Assembly: GCA_903828535.1 (NCBI GenBank) | Contig: CAIKMN010000003.1 | Coordinates: 1 to 64,000, forward strand | DNA length: 64,000 nt | Direction of reading: 5' to 3' | Source: an uncultured Curvibacter sp. | GTDB taxonomy: Bacteria > Pseudomonadota > Gammaproteobacteria > Burkholderiales > Burkholderiaceae_C | Shown here: positions 1-6,788 of the stretch, piece after piece | How the letters are laid out: every line of letters begins with the position of its first letter | Position numbering within the stretch: position 1 is the first letter of the stretch | Made by a program: the position numbers and the translations under genes | Notes under the pieces: model-generated | What the model saw: the letters and a program-made list of their open reading frames with translations, nothing else | What the model was told of the DNA's origin: nothing | Database searches by the model: none

Positions 1-249
1 CTCGTCGCGCGTCTCAAAAGTCTGGATCGCCAGGTTTGACAACAGCTTTTCTACTTCCCGATCCGTCAGTTTGCTGCCCTCGATTCGGGTGGAAGATCCA
101 ATGCTTTCAATGGTGGCCACCCTGCGCAAGGCAATCAGACGGTCGGGCGCGAGGCTCCCAAGGGCACGCCAGGCACCTTTGAACTCGTCGATCCGAGCAA
201 TCAGGCGCAAAATCTCTGGCGAGATGTGGAAGGTATCGGTGCGGAACAT
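1..249 (-). CDS. Fic-family protein, N-terminal part (runs off the left edge)
   Basis: This is a partial gene: 83 codons from an ATG at 249 read leftwards out of the window with no stop. The residues match the N-terminal region of Fic-domain proteins, which transfer AMP or other nucleotide groups to target proteins. The segment SSTRIEGSKLTDREVEKLL contains STRIEG, which fits the inhibitory-helix motif [S/T]xxxE[G/N] of class II Fic proteins, where the Glu blocks the ATP gamma-phosphate site. The catalytic HPFxxGNG loop would lie outside the window, so activity cannot be judged. A perfect 10-bp tandem repeat lies 11 bases upstream of the start. The gene reads in the same direction as mcrC, 116 bases away. 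Confidence 0.75.
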   Translation of the reverse strand, partial: MFRTDTFHISPEILRLIARIDEFKGAWRALGSLAPDRLIALRRVATIESIGSSTRIEGSKLTDREVEKLLSNLAIQTFETRDE

Positions 250-260
250 GGAACCAATAA

Positions 261-280
261 TACACCCAATTACACCCAAT
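261..280. repeat. Two perfect copies of a 10-bp unit upstream of the Fic gene
   Basis: The unit TACACCCAAT occurs twice in direct tandem immediately upstream of the Fic start codon. Its position suggests a binding site for a regulator, or an accidental duplication; no regulator in the window can be tied to it. Confidence 0.5.
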
Positions 281-365
281 TAGAAGCCCGTATCCCGGCA
301 ATTACAAGGCGAAAATGGGCGTCAATGGGCGCTTTAATGGGATCAGCCTCTTGCCATGTCTTAAA

Positions 366-1745
366 TCAAGCAAGGTGGGTACCTGCGGCAACTATTCGGA
401 CCGCCTTCGCACCCTGCGTCTCTGCCTGCGGTCTATTACAGGAAAACAGCGCGTCGAGACTGCCGCAACGAGGCAAGATGAGCACGCGCTCAACCAAGCA
501 GAATGGCAGCACCCACAGGCGCAGGCCATTGGACTTAGGGAAATCGAACACAGGCAGTGCCTGGTCGAAGGTATCCGTCCTGGGGTAGATTAGCACCACA
601 TCGCCTTCGCCATCGAGGTAGCATTGGCCATAGGCGTGCAGTTGATAAAAGTCGCCTTGATCTAGCCCGTACTTTTTCGAGCCCGTGGATTTCTTGTCAT
701 CGAGCAGCTTCCATTTGGTATCCAGAACCAAGCAGTTCTCGCCCGATTTCTGAACGAGCAAATCCGGCTTTAGGCGAAACCAATCCTGCCCGAGATGGGT
801 GACGAGCGAGAAGCTGCGCGCCTGCGTCTTGAGCGTGAAAGGATGTGCCAGCTGCCACGCTAAATGCTTGGCGACGTACGCCTCGAAAACCGCCTCCATC
901 GGGAAAAGCAGAGAGGGCGCACGATGACCGCCCGCACCAGTTAGCGGTGATTCATCTCCCAGGATCAACCTCGCCCATGCCAGCGCATCAGCGTAGTGCC
1001 CCATGCCACGATCTAGCCGAACCTTGGAGAAGTCCATCTCTGCCTGTTCGGATTCGGGCACATCGGCGAACACGAAGCATAGCTCGCGCGCGAGTTGCTG
1101 GTTCGCCTGCGATGCCGCCCAAGCCAGCGCCCGGCGCAGTGCCGCGTGCAGCAATCGGTTCTCCGGACGATTGGTAGAGAACTCGTCAAACTCCGCAAAG
1201 AACCGATCCCGCCTGCACAAGTTCTGCCGCAGGTGCGTGGCGATCTGCAGCTTGCCGCGCAGCGCGAACACGTTGTCCCGCCTGAAAGCGTAGTCACTGC
1301 GCAGACCTTGTTTGACAATGTGCTCGACGGTGAGCAGGAATTCACCGATGAAGACTTCCAGCAATGGCATGCGCGTGGCCACGAGCTTGGCGCTGTCGGT
1401 CTGGACGTGTCGGAACCCGCCCAGGCATCGCAGCATATCGATCAGCAGTCGACGAGCCTGTGCATCGCCACCGCCGATCGCCTTGCCAACCTTCGGCAGC
1501 ACCTCGATCTGAAAACCGTCTGGCGACCGAATCACGCCGACGAAATTGGTGACCTGGGCGGCACGGTGACCACGCCGCTGCGTAAGGCGCAACCAAGCCG
1601 ACGCGCCGGCCTCGGCCGCCCGCAGCGCTTGCAGTTCCAACCAGTCGAATACGCCGGGCGGCACGACACGTTGACCGCCAACATCCGGCACGCCGGGTGC
1701 TGCTGCCACCAGCGCATCAAACTCGTAGATCGTGATGCCAGACAT
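366..1745 (-). CDS. mcrC: McrC family protein, nuclease subunit of a McrBC-type restriction system
   Basis: The 459-residue product matches the McrC family (PF10117). McrC carries the PD-(D/E)xK nuclease that cuts modified-cytosine DNA when driven by the McrB GTPase. The nuclease core is visible around residues 320-345 as KPDLLV followed by LVLDTKWKLL, giving the expected Asp...Asp-x-Lys set. The N-terminal part has the family pattern of a beta-rich segment (NFVGVIRSPDGFQIEVLPK). The chosen ATG at 1745 lies 16 bases after the mcrB stop; a 43-residue upstream extension overlaps mcrB and is not needed. The gene looks intact, but its partner mcrB is truncated, so the system is probably not functional as encoded here. 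Confidence 0.85.
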   Translation of the reverse strand: MSGITIYEFDALVAAAPGVPDVGGQRVVPPGVFDWLELQALRAAEAGASAWLRLTQRRGHRAAQVTNFVGVIRSPDGFQIEVLPKVGKAIGGGDAQARRLLIDMLRCLGGFRHVQTDSAKLVATRMPLLEVFIGEFLLTVEHIVKQGLRSDYAFRRDNVFALRGKLQIATHLRQNLCRRDRFFAEFDEFSTNRPENRLLHAALRRALAWAASQANQQLARELCFVFADVPESEQAEMDFSKVRLDRGMGHYADALAWARLILGDESPLTGAGGHRAPSLLFPMEAVFEAYVAKHLAWQLAHPFTLKTQARSFSLVTHLGQDWFRLKPDLLVQKSGENCLVLDTKWKLLDDKKSTGSKKYGLDQGDFYQLHAYGQCYLDGEGDVVLIYPRTDTFDQALPVFDFPKSNGLRLWVLPFCLVERVLILPRCGSLDALFSCNRPQAETQGAKAVRIVAAGTHLA

Positions 1746-1761
1746 CAGCACACTTCGGCCG

Positions 1762-2388
1762 TCAGGCCGGTGCCTGGTAGATGCGGATGTAGGCCTCCGG
1801 CCGTGAAAAGGCCGAATCCTGAACACTATAGCGACGTTTAGTGACGTAACTGTCCAACCCATGGTCAGTGCCAAACAGAGCCGTCAGATCCTGCTCGTGG
1901 TCCATGCTCTCGCGGATGAACTGAATCGCAGTGTCGCTCTTCTGGTTGTCCGCCAGCACCAATCGGATCTTTCGCCAATCCTCGAAAAAGTACTCCTCAA
2001 TCAGCGGCACGATGCGGTTGCGGAAGGTCGCAGCAAGCGCCCTGAAACGCAATGGCCCATCTTCCACGCTGGCCAGCCCGGTCAGATAAGCGTGACCGAT
2101 GCCGTGGTCACGGTCAAATAAGGCCTGGATGCGCTCGTTCATTCGAAGCAGCAGTAGCCGAACGTCGATCACGCCGACGTCCGTCGTAACCACCAGCTCG
2201 GCCAGCGGCGCACTGTCTTGGTCGGCAGGGTCTTTCTCGGCACGCGTATCGGGCATCAGGGGCACGAACTCGAAGCGGCGGCGCAGGGCCGTGTCGAGCA
2301 AGGCCAGAGATCGATCCGCCGTGTTCATCGTGCCAATGATGTCCACGTTGGCGGGCACGGAGAATTTCTCGCCCGAATAGGCCAAAGT
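1762..2388 (-). pseudogene. mcrB: mcrB, C-terminal fragment of the AAA+ GTPase
   Basis: About 209 codons at the 3' end of an mcrB gene remain. The fragment begins within the AAA+ core and carries the conserved stretch IIGTMNTADRSLALLDTALRRRF, followed by the arginine-rich lid and the C-terminal helices. The Walker A and B motifs and the DNA-recognition domain that should precede it are absent. Family resemblance stops close to position 2390, which is also where the DUF2924 gene begins on the opposite strand. The sequence on the far side of the cassette, around 4631-4700, does not continue mcrB. I read this as a gene cut by insertion with loss of its 5' part. Confidence 0.8.
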
Positions 2389-2835
2389 GTGACCACCCAA
2401 ATTGCAGCCCTGCCGACGCTCCCGATGGTCGATCTGTGGACGCTGTGGGATGCGCATTTCCCGCGTCGACCCAGCCATCGCAACCGCAGTTACGTCGAAT
2501 CCAGGCTTGCCTACAGGATTCAGGAACGGGCCTACGGCGCACTGCCTACTGCCATGCGCCGCATGCTGGTAGAAGCCGGACCCAAGCACTCCAAGATCAA
2601 GACCCAGATCGGGCAAAGTAGGCGCGGCATCCAAATGCATCTGATGCCAGGCACCACGTTGATCCGCGAGTGGGACGAGCGCCAGCATCGCGTGACGGTC
2701 ACCCGGGATGGTCTGTACGAGATCGACGGTCAGATGTTCAAGAGTCTGTCGGCAGCGGCGCGGCACATCACAGGCACGCAATGGAATGGCCCGAAGTTCT
2801 TTGGACTGCGTGATGACAAGGGGGCTGCCCAATGA
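2389..2835 (+). CDS. DUF2924 family protein
   Basis: The 148-residue product starts at a GTG (2389) and has the DUF2924 layout: an N-terminal TTQIAALPTLP and VDLWTLWDAHF stretch, then SRLAYRIQERAYG, then a C-terminal half with LIREWDERQHRVTVT, and IDGQMFKSLSAAARHITGT resembling a small DNA-binding fold. The reading frame stays open further upstream, but that part is antisense to mcrB and unlike the family. The function of DUF2924 is not established; such genes are often found beside large serine recombinases in phage-like DNA. The stop overlaps the recombinase start by 4 bases (ATGA), pointing to translational coupling. No clear ribosome-binding site precedes the GTG. Confidence 0.75.
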   Translation: MTTQIAALPTLPMVDLWTLWDAHFPRRPSHRNRSYVESRLAYRIQERAYGALPTAMRRMLVEAGPKHSKIKTQIGQSRRGIQMHLMPGTTLIREWDERQHRVTVTRDGLYEIDGQMFKSLSAAARHITGTQWNGPKFFGLRDDKGAAQ

Positions 2836-4181
2836 GCAGAGCCTTGACAACCCCAGCGGTGCCGCCCAAACGCTGCGCGGTCTACTGCCGCGTGTCCAGC
2901 GACGAACGCCTGGACCAGTCCTTCAATTCCATAGACGCTCAAAAAGAAGCTGGCCACGCATTCATCAAAAGCCAGACTCACGAAGGCTGGATCCCGGTGG
3001 CCGACGACTATGAGGACGGAGGATTCTCTGGCGGCAATATGGAGCGACCCGCCCTGCGCCGGTTAATGGCTGACATTGAGGCAGGACGGATCGACATCGT
3101 GGTGGTATACAAGATTGACCGCTTGTCCCGTTCACTGGCGGATTTCGCACGGATGGTGGATGTGTTTGACCGCTGTCGCGTTAGTTTCAGCGCGGTCACC
3201 CAGCAGATCAATTCAGCCACATCGATGGGGCGGTTGATGCTGAACATCCTGCTGTCTTTCGCGCAGTTCGAACGCGAGGTCACAGGCGAACGGATCCGCG
3301 ACAAGATTGCCGCCAGCAAGGCCAAGGGAATATGGATGGGTGGCCCTTTGTCATTGGGCTACGACGTGCGCAACCGCTTGTTGGTAGTCAATGAGGTTGA
3401 AGCTGCATTGGTGCGCCGAATCTTCAATGACTTCGTCACTGTTGGCTCCTCCACGATGATGGCGCGCATCTATGGTGCCGAAGGACTCACGAACAAGGGC
3501 GGCAAACCCTTTGCCAAGCAGATGATCTTCAAGTTGGTTTACAACCGGATGTACTTGGGCGAGATTGTTCACAAGGGGCAAAGCTATCCTGGTCAGCATA
3601 AGGCCATCATTACCCCGGCACAGTGGGATGCCGTGCACGCGCTGATTGCCAAGGATGCGGTGGAGCGTCGGCGAACGACCTACGATCGAGTTAAAGAACC
3701 CGTTCTGCTTCGCGGCCTGTTGTTCATGTCCGATGGCGAACGACTGGTGCCAAGCTACACCATCAAAGATGGCAGCACCTATCGGTACTACACGCCAGTC
3801 ACGCGCAGGCGCTTTGGCGCTTGGGCCAGCAAACATGTCCCGCTGCCAGCAGCGCCAATCGAAGAATTGGTCGTGCAGCAGATCGAGTCGGCATTATCAG
3901 CGCCGCATGTCGTGCAGTCCGTGTGGGATCGCGTACGGGAAATCCAACCAGCTATCACGGAGCCGGAAGTCGTCCTGCCCTTGCGCAGGCTGGCCACGGT
4001 GTGGCAGCAACTGTTTCCAATCGAGCAATGCCGATTGGCGCAATTACTGATCGAGCGCGTCGTGATTGCCAATGACGGACTGGAGGTCATTTGGCGCGAC
4101 CAGGGCTGGCAGAACCTAGCGGGTGAACTGATGCCCGGAGCCATCGGTGCGGAATTGCAGGAACTGGAGGAAGCCGTATGA
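2832..4181 (+). CDS. Large serine recombinase (resolvase/invertase family)
   Basis: The 449-residue product is a large serine recombinase that would catalyse site-specific DNA integration or excision. The catalytic domain covers about residues 15-165: YCRVSS places the nucleophilic Ser at 22 with Arg20, and KIDRLSR near residue 100 is the usual DRLSR motif. A recombinase domain (PF07508-like) follows to about residue 280. The C-terminal region, where many relatives have a Cys4 zinc ribbon, reads LRGLLFMSDGERLVPSYTIKD and has no Cys pairs. The gene overlaps its neighbours on both sides by 4 bases. Its attachment sites are not identifiable here. Confidence 0.88.
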   Translation: MSRALTTPAVPPKRCAVYCRVSSDERLDQSFNSIDAQKEAGHAFIKSQTHEGWIPVADDYEDGGFSGGNMERPALRRLMADIEAGRIDIVVVYKIDRLSRSLADFARMVDVFDRCRVSFSAVTQQINSATSMGRLMLNILLSFAQFEREVTGERIRDKIAASKAKGIWMGGPLSLGYDVRNRLLVVNEVEAALVRRIFNDFVTVGSSTMMARIYGAEGLTNKGGKPFAKQMIFKLVYNRMYLGEIVHKGQSYPGQHKAIITPAQWDAVHALIAKDAVERRRTTYDRVKEPVLLRGLLFMSDGERLVPSYTIKDGSTYRYYTPVTRRRFGAWASKHVPLPAAPIEELVVQQIESALSAPHVVQSVWDRVREIQPAITEPEVVLPLRRLATVWQQLFPIEQCRLAQLLIERVVIANDGLEVIWRDQGWQNLAGELMPGAIGAELQELEEAV

Positions 4182-4630
4182 GGGCGACGATCCATGTAAC
4201 GGGCGCCGCAGTCGCCCGGGAGCGCAAGGATGGCGCTCAGATCAAACTTTCCACCTTCATTCCGCTGAAGATCAAGAAGCGTGGCGGGAGCGCAGTGGTT
4301 GTGCGTCCGAATGGGGACGTGGGGACGCAGGTCCAAGTCGCGTCCCATCATGACCAGCCTCTGCAAGTGGCATTGACTCGCGCGTTCTATTGGCAGCAAC
4401 TGCTCGACGATGGCGTGGTGGCCAGTGGCAGTGACATCGCCAAGCGGGAAGGTTTGCACCACTCCACGGTCAACGAGCTGCTGCGGCTATGCCTGCTGGA
4501 CCCGGAGATTATTCAAACCATCCTCGCGGGGCAGCAGCCGCGTTGCATGAGCCTGTTGTGGTTCCAGCGGAACCCACTGCCGACCGATTGGATGGCGCAG
4601 CGGGAGGTGGTGGCGAGGTTTGATGCCTGA
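4178..4630 (+). CDS. Recombinase-associated HTH protein of unknown function
   Basis: The 150-residue product is coupled to the recombinase by a 4-base ATGA overlap. Its N-terminal half is basic (LKIKKRGGSAVVVRP). The second half contains a helix-turn-helix-like stretch, SDIAKREGLHHSTVNELLRL, then LLDPEIIQTILAGQQP, a pattern common in phage-derived companions of serine recombinases. It could be a directionality or regulatory factor for the recombinase; this is inferred from position and the HTH only. The cassette ends with this gene; the next gene is on the opposite strand 48 bases on. Confidence 0.65.
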   Translation: MRATIHVTGAAVARERKDGAQIKLSTFIPLKIKKRGGSAVVVRPNGDVGTQVQVASHHDQPLQVALTRAFYWQQLLDDGVVASGSDIAKREGLHHSTVNELLRLCLLDPEIIQTILAGQQPRCMSLLWFQRNPLPTDWMAQREVVARFDA

Positions 4631-4678
4631 AATCGCACCGCCTTTGTTCTGGCGAGCTACCAGTTTGAAACAAAACGG

Positions 4679-5044
4679 TCAGTCGGCTGCCTTTGGCAAC
4701 CACTTGATACCGGCGACACCCAAATTGTTCTGGTGAATGTGATCACTGAATAGGGGCACCAAGTTCCGTACATTGCCATCGAAACTGCTTCGCCACATGG
4801 CGTGTAGCTTTTTCAATGCGTTTTCATTTCGGTAAATACTGCCATCCCAGTCGATCACCATCATCGCGACATCACCGTCATCGGCCAATACACACAGCAG
4901 CGCGTCGTCGGCGTCCTTGTTCAGCGAATCTTTGAGCTCTTGTTCGTGGTCAGCCAGTGCTTCAACGTACAGATCAATGCTCAATAGCTTCTGCCCAGTC
5001 AAGGCTGAGTGCAGATCGCTGGCTATTTTCTTTTTGCTTGCCAT
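4679..5044 (-). CDS. Hypothetical acidic protein at the end of the toxin-antitoxin operon
   Basis: The 121-residue product was not recognised. It has a charged N-terminus (MASKKKIASDLHSALTG), an acidic stretch around residues 35-50 (LKDSLNKDADDALL), then a compact region with DGDVAMMVIDWDGSIYRNENALKKL. There is no signal peptide or membrane segment. It follows the small zinc-ribbon gene by 29 bases on the same strand, so it probably shares the promoter at 6128-6157. It may be an immunity-like or accessory factor, but nothing in the sequence shows this. Confidence 0.6.
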   Translation of the reverse strand: MASKKKIASDLHSALTGQKLLSIDLYVEALADHEQELKDSLNKDADDALLCVLADDGDVAMMVIDWDGSIYRNENALKKLHAMWRSSFDGNVRNLVPLFSDHIHQNNLGVAGIKWLPKAAD

Positions 5045-5073
5045 CGGTGTTCAGATTATTGGTCGGCAGGCAT

Positions 5074-5301
5074 TTACCCTGCTTCGATCAGCCGCGCCAC
5101 ATCACTGTGGCATTGAGCACACTTGCCTACCACCAGCAGGTCACCACCTTTGATGGTGCCGCTGAAATTGGTGATCGTAGTTTCGTGGCTGCAATGGCCG
5201 CACCAGACATTGGACAGCAACCGCTGACGGATTTCAGCGGGGATAGATTCCCAGTGCTGGCGCGCAGGCTTGGTGAAAGTCGGCAGTGATTCGATGGGCA
5301 T
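5074..5301 (-). CDS. Small zinc-ribbon protein
   Basis: The 75-residue product contains CGHC and CAQC about 25 residues apart, a pattern expected for one bound zinc ion in a rubredoxin-like ribbon. The segments between them (TTITNFSGTIKGGDLLVVG) are predicted as beta strands. It starts 3 bases after the stop of the GNAT gene, so it is very likely co-transcribed with the toxin-antitoxin pair. The molecular function is unknown; nucleic-acid or protein binding is typical of such ribbons. Confidence 0.65.
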   Translation of the reverse strand: MPIESLPTFTKPARQHWESIPAEIRQRLLSNVWCGHCSHETTITNFSGTIKGGDLLVVGKCAQCHSDVARLIEAG

Positions 5302-5304
5302 GGT

Positions 5305-5805
5305 TCAGCGGACCCAGCGACGGGCGTCCTTCAAGAGCAGCAGCAATTGCTGCTCGCGCAGCGGTGACGCGATGAACCCGAACCGGGTGTAGAACCTCGC
5401 CGCTTCTTCATCGATGGGGTGAGTCAGCATGGCACGGATGCCAGCCTGTTCGGCAATAAGCATCGTGCGGCGAATCGCATCCTGTAGCAGGCCAGAGCCA
5501 ATGCCTCGCCCCTGATCGTGAATTGAAACTGCCAGCCTCGCCAAGATCACCACTGGCAGCGGGTACTGCCCCATCCCCTTGCGGATGCGCTCCGACGCCT
5601 GCAGCGTATCGACTTGGCCCACGGTCAGGCTGAAGTAGCCTGCCACTGGTCCATCATCCTCGACAACGACGAATGTCTTGGCGGAGCCACTGCCCTGGGC
5701 TTGGCGGGCATGGCGCAACAGCCAGTCGTTCAACGCAGGCTTGCCGCAATCAAAGCCCTCAAGCCGATGCTGCGCGGCCAGAGGCTCCGGTGCGCGCAAC
5801 GTCAC
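5305..5805 (-). CDS. GNAT-family acetyltransferase toxin (TacT/AtaT-like)
   Basis: The 166-residue product matches toxins of the GNAT/DUF1778 type, which acetylate the amino group of aminoacyl-tRNA and block translation. It shows HRLEGFDCGKPALNDWL at the start, a long central acetyl-CoA binding region (LARLAVSIHDQGRGIGSGLL), and FYTRFGF near the end, where Tyr139 corresponds to the catalytic Tyr of TacT-type enzymes. The start codon overlaps the antitoxin stop by 4 bases, as is usual in these modules. Which tRNA is modified cannot be told from sequence. Confidence 0.85.
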   Translation of the reverse strand: MTLRAPEPLAAQHRLEGFDCGKPALNDWLLRHARQAQGSGSAKTFVVVEDDGPVAGYFSLTVGQVDTLQASERIRKGMGQYPLPVVILARLAVSIHDQGRGIGSGLLQDAIRRTMLIAEQAGIRAMLTHPIDEEAARFYTRFGFIASPLREQQLLLLLKDARRWVR

Positions 5806-6095
5806 TTTGCGTCCCAGGGGGCCTTGTGGGTAAACAGGTCACGCAAACCCTCATTGGCCTGTTCGGGGCGATCCAGCAGATCCATCAGAGCCTGATACTG
5901 ACTGCCAGAGACCATGAACAATCGTTGATCGAGCAGGGTCTGCTCGGCGGCCACGCACGCGCTGTCAAGAATGAAGTCGGTCAGCGACTTGTGGGCCACC
6001 TCGGCGGCACGACGCAGCACCACCTCCTGTTCAGGGGTGGCGCGCAGACCAAGTCGGGCAGAGCGGGCGGAAGGCGACGATGCAACGGCAGTCAT
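5802..6095 (-). CDS. DUF1778 antitoxin (TacA/AtaR-like)
   Basis: The 97-residue product is a DUF1778 antitoxin. The N-terminal part, SARLGLRATPEQEVVLRRAAE, is the ribbon-helix-helix DNA-binding region, and the C-terminal part, up to FTHKAPWDAK, is the toxin-binding tail. It lies directly before the GNAT toxin with a 4-base overlap. A strong consensus promoter containing an imperfect inverted repeat lies just upstream, which fits the usual conditional autorepression of such operons by the toxin-antitoxin complex. Confidence 0.85.
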   Translation of the reverse strand: MTAVASSPSARSARLGLRATPEQEVVLRRAAEVAHKSLTDFILDSACVAAEQTLLDQRLFMVSGSQYQALMDLLDRPEQANEGLRDLFTHKAPWDAK

Positions 6096-6127
6096 GGCAG
6101 TACCTTTTTTGTTAGATCAATTGGCGT

Positions 6128-6157
6128 AATGTTAGTACAAGAGACGTACATTGTCAA
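6128..6157 (-). promoter_or_regulatory. Promoter and probable operator of the toxin-antitoxin operon
   Basis: On the minus strand TTGACA (6157-6152) is followed after exactly 17 bases by TAACAT (6134-6129), a near-consensus sigma-70 promoter. The spacer holds two GTAC blocks (6135-6138 and 6146-6149), part of a larger imperfect inverted repeat AATGT...ACATT (6128-6152). This arrangement fits a site bound by the ribbon-helix-helix antitoxin. The antitoxin ATG lies 34 bases past the -10 element. Confidence 0.75.
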
Positions 6158-6367
6158 GTTGCAATGGTGACCGGTGTCCTTGGTTGACAACGAACCGGAG
6201 CTCGTAACGTGTTGATTTTGCAGAGCGGCCTTCTGCGCCCACCCGCAGGCCAAACAGAGATAAGAGACAGGTCTGGCGCTATTGGAGGTCAAGTTGGGCC
6301 AGTTTGGCAGGATGGCACCCGCAGTACCGCTGGCCGGAACCCCGCGCCACGCGGGGATTTCAAGCAG

Positions 6368-6396
6368 AAAAAAGGGCCCGGAGATTTTCCGAGCCC
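6368..6396 (-). terminator. Rho-independent terminator of the tmRNA gene
   Basis: On the minus strand GGGCTCGG (6396-6389) pairs with CCGGGCCC (6381-6374) around a 7-base loop, with one G-U pair, and is followed by six T residues (6373-6368). It starts 8 bases after the tmRNA CCA end. Confidence 0.85.
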
Positions 6397-6403
6397 TTGT
6401 GAA

Positions 6404-6780
6404 TGGTGGAGCTGGGGGGAATTGAACCCCCGTCCACAAGTCTTTTTCGTACAGTTCTACATGTGTAGTCGTCTGATTTGGGTCTCGTCTCTTGCGCCGC
6501 GCAGCGACACGCTGTGCAAGAAACCAGCATCCTTAAATCTCATTTGACGCCAAGGTGCCCGGCGCCAAACCAGCCAATGAAAATAACCTCACAGCCTGGA
6601 CGCCTTACGACACCCTTGCCCAGCCCATTGGCCTGCTGTTGTGAGGCTCACCGGTGTTTAAGCGGCGAGTGCGAAACGTTCGTCGTTTGCAGTTAGTTTT
6701 TTTGAATCAGTTTTACGAGCACATTCAGCTCGACATGCCCTGCCACGCGTCCGAACCCATGTCGAAACCAGTGCAGCCCC
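6404..6780 (-). ncRNA. ssrA: Transfer-messenger RNA (tmRNA)
   Basis: This 377-base gene rescues stalled ribosomes together with SmpB. The 5' end reads GGGGCTGCACTGGTTTCGAC and the 3' end GGGGTTCAATTCCCCCCAGC then TCCACCA, forming the tRNA-like domain with an encoded CCA. The tag frame ends in ANDERFALAA followed by TAA at about 6662-6660, the tag seen in many betaproteobacteria. A -10-like TAAAAT sits at 6796-6791, inside the last codons of the upstream gene, with no convincing -35. The island lies directly past the 3' end, which is a known integration target. Confidence 0.95.
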
Positions 6781-6788
6781 AAGAATCG

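Larger units (their letters stand above)
2389..4630 (+). mobile_element. Three-gene DUF2924 / serine recombinase / HTH cassette at the truncated mcrB
   Basis: Three genes on the plus strand, each overlapping the next by 4 bases, abut the broken end of mcrB, which runs on the minus strand. The left boundary is placed at about 2389 because mcrB similarity ends there. The right boundary is somewhere between 4630 and 4679. I could not find inverted or direct repeats at the two ends, as expected if a serine recombinase used a short crossover core, or if the region was deleted after insertion. Confidence 0.55.
6096..6403. other. Non-coding 308-bp boundary between the island and the tmRNA gene
   Basis: No supported gene lies here. 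From right to left the stretch holds the tmRNA terminator (6368-6396), a GC-rich hairpin with 7-bp arms CCCCGCG/CGCGGGG (about 6340-6356) that resembles a single type I-E CRISPR repeat core but has no second copy, an 11-base run ATAAGAGACAG (6260-6270) equal to the inner end of the Tn5/IS50 mosaic end, and the promoter of the toxin-antitoxin operon. The right end of the island probably lies within it. Confidence 0.5.

Noticed and set aside
1095-1841. 248-codon open frame on the plus strand opposite mcrC
   Set aside because: It is antisense to a well-supported family member and its translation resembles no family; high GC gives long shadow frames.
2218-2388. Upstream extension of the DUF2924 frame into mcrB
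   Set aside because: The extra residues are antisense to the conserved McrB core and do not match DUF2924 proteins.
4631-4678. Remaining 5' half of mcrB on the far side of the cassette
   Set aside because: Translation of the minus strand here shows no McrB-like sequence.
6336-6363. CRISPR array at the island edge
   Set aside because: Only one repeat-like hairpin is present, with no second copy at a spacer distance and no cas genes.
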